The notes under the pieces: model-generated
Told to the model about the DNA's origin: nothing
What the model saw: the letters and a program-made list of their open reading frames with translations, nothing else
Databases searched by the model: none
Program-made: the position numbers and the translations under genes
Shown: piece after piece, positions 62,606 to 62,715 of the stretch
Layout of the letters: the number at the start of each line of letters is the position of its first letter
Position numbering within the stretch: position 1 is the first letter of the stretch
NCBI GenBank assembly: GCA_900319645.1
Contig: ONPG01000011.1
Span: 1-62,715, forward strand
Origin: an uncultured Bacteroidales bacterium
GTDB taxonomy: Bacteria > Bacteroidota > Bacteroidia > Bacteroidales > Paludibacteraceae
DNA length: 62,715 nt
Direction: 5' to 3'

Positions 62606-62715
62606 CTTTTAATCATTTTATTCCCCCACAACAACACTCTATCTATTACAGGTGTCTCTATTTGATGTGTTTGCGCCAAATCTTTTACGATCTGCAATCC
62701 ATATGGAAAATCTTC
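62599..62715 (-). CDS. partial gene, opine/octopine-dehydrogenase-like C-terminus
   Basis: Thirty-eight residues from the window edge to a TAG at 62599-62601: EDFPYGLQIVKDLAQTH, then IETPVIDRVLLWGNK. The phrase with an aspartate-glycine-type helix followed by I-E-T-P-x-I-D resembles the end of NAD/NADP octopine/nopaline dehydrogenase family proteins, which sit beside capsule genes. With so little sequence this is tentative. It overlaps the CDP-glycerol transferase gene by 7 bp. Confidence 0.4.
   Translation of the reverse strand, partial: EDFPYGLQIVKDLAQTHQIETPVIDRVLLWGNKMIKRC

Overview
The window looks like part of a Bacteroidales (Bacteroidota) chromosome, probably a gut or rumen lineage. 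Evidence: about fifteen upstream regions carry the Bacteroidota sigma-ABfr promoter layout (TTG, 19-20 bp spacer, TAnnTTTG); the gene set includes GldG, a PorT-type barrel, a BspA-like leucine-rich-repeat protein and Listeria-Bacteroides repeat domains; Shine-Dalgarno signals are weak. Nothing fixes genus or species. No rRNA, tRNA, insertion sequence, prophage or CRISPR array was seen.

Layout. 1-4.8 kb: end of a MATE exporter, then a leftward run xpt, alpha/beta hydrolase, acyl-CoA/ACP ligase, acyl-ACP thioesterase. 5.1-10.4 kb: a lone Type IIG-like restriction-modification enzyme with a long structured leader, and an Ig-like surface protein. 10.9-14.9 kb: small exported proteins, a secreted hydrolase lipoprotein and rlmH. 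15-19.5 kb: a BspA-like giant and an unrecognised gene. 20-24.8 kb: thrS with an EF-hand membrane protein and an M23/LysM peptidase. 25-30.7 kb: a leftward iron/heme operon (outer-membrane porin, imelysin, di-heme oxidoreductase, CcsA-type cytochrome c assembly). 31.6-36.7 kb: an accessory patch with a solitary antitoxin-like gene, a large surface protein, a four-helix-bundle (S23/Avd-like) gene embedded in 8-bp tandem repeats, and a hemolysin-III protein. 36.9-41.7 kb: a galactose operon (galK, galM, GH2 beta-galactosidase). 41.8-42.9 kb: an nrnA-like gene. 43.8-56.9 kb: a long rightward, largely overlapping series running from envelope biogenesis (PPIase, gldG, LysM protein, barrel) through kduI-kduD-DUF4861 to a GT9, parA-parB, DUF5683, a lytic transglycosylase and a MerR regulator. 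56.9-62.7 kb: a leftward surface-polysaccharide cluster.

Two signals are not explained by ordinary annotation. (1) Three intergenic elements, at 8.3-8.5, 18.4-18.6 and 43.1-43.3 kb, share a small hairpin whose stem shows compensatory base changes, next to a long nested hairpin that differs in sequence but not in plan. They look like one structured RNA family. (2) Many gene boundaries hold exact short-period tandem arrays of 7, 8 or 11 bp, each with its own unit. They are densest (8-bp CCAGANNT units) around the four-helix-bundle gene and the adjacent gal operon, and some arrays lie inside coding sequences (trhA, gldG, the transglycosylase). A link between the four-helix-bundle protein and the arrays is a hypothesis only.
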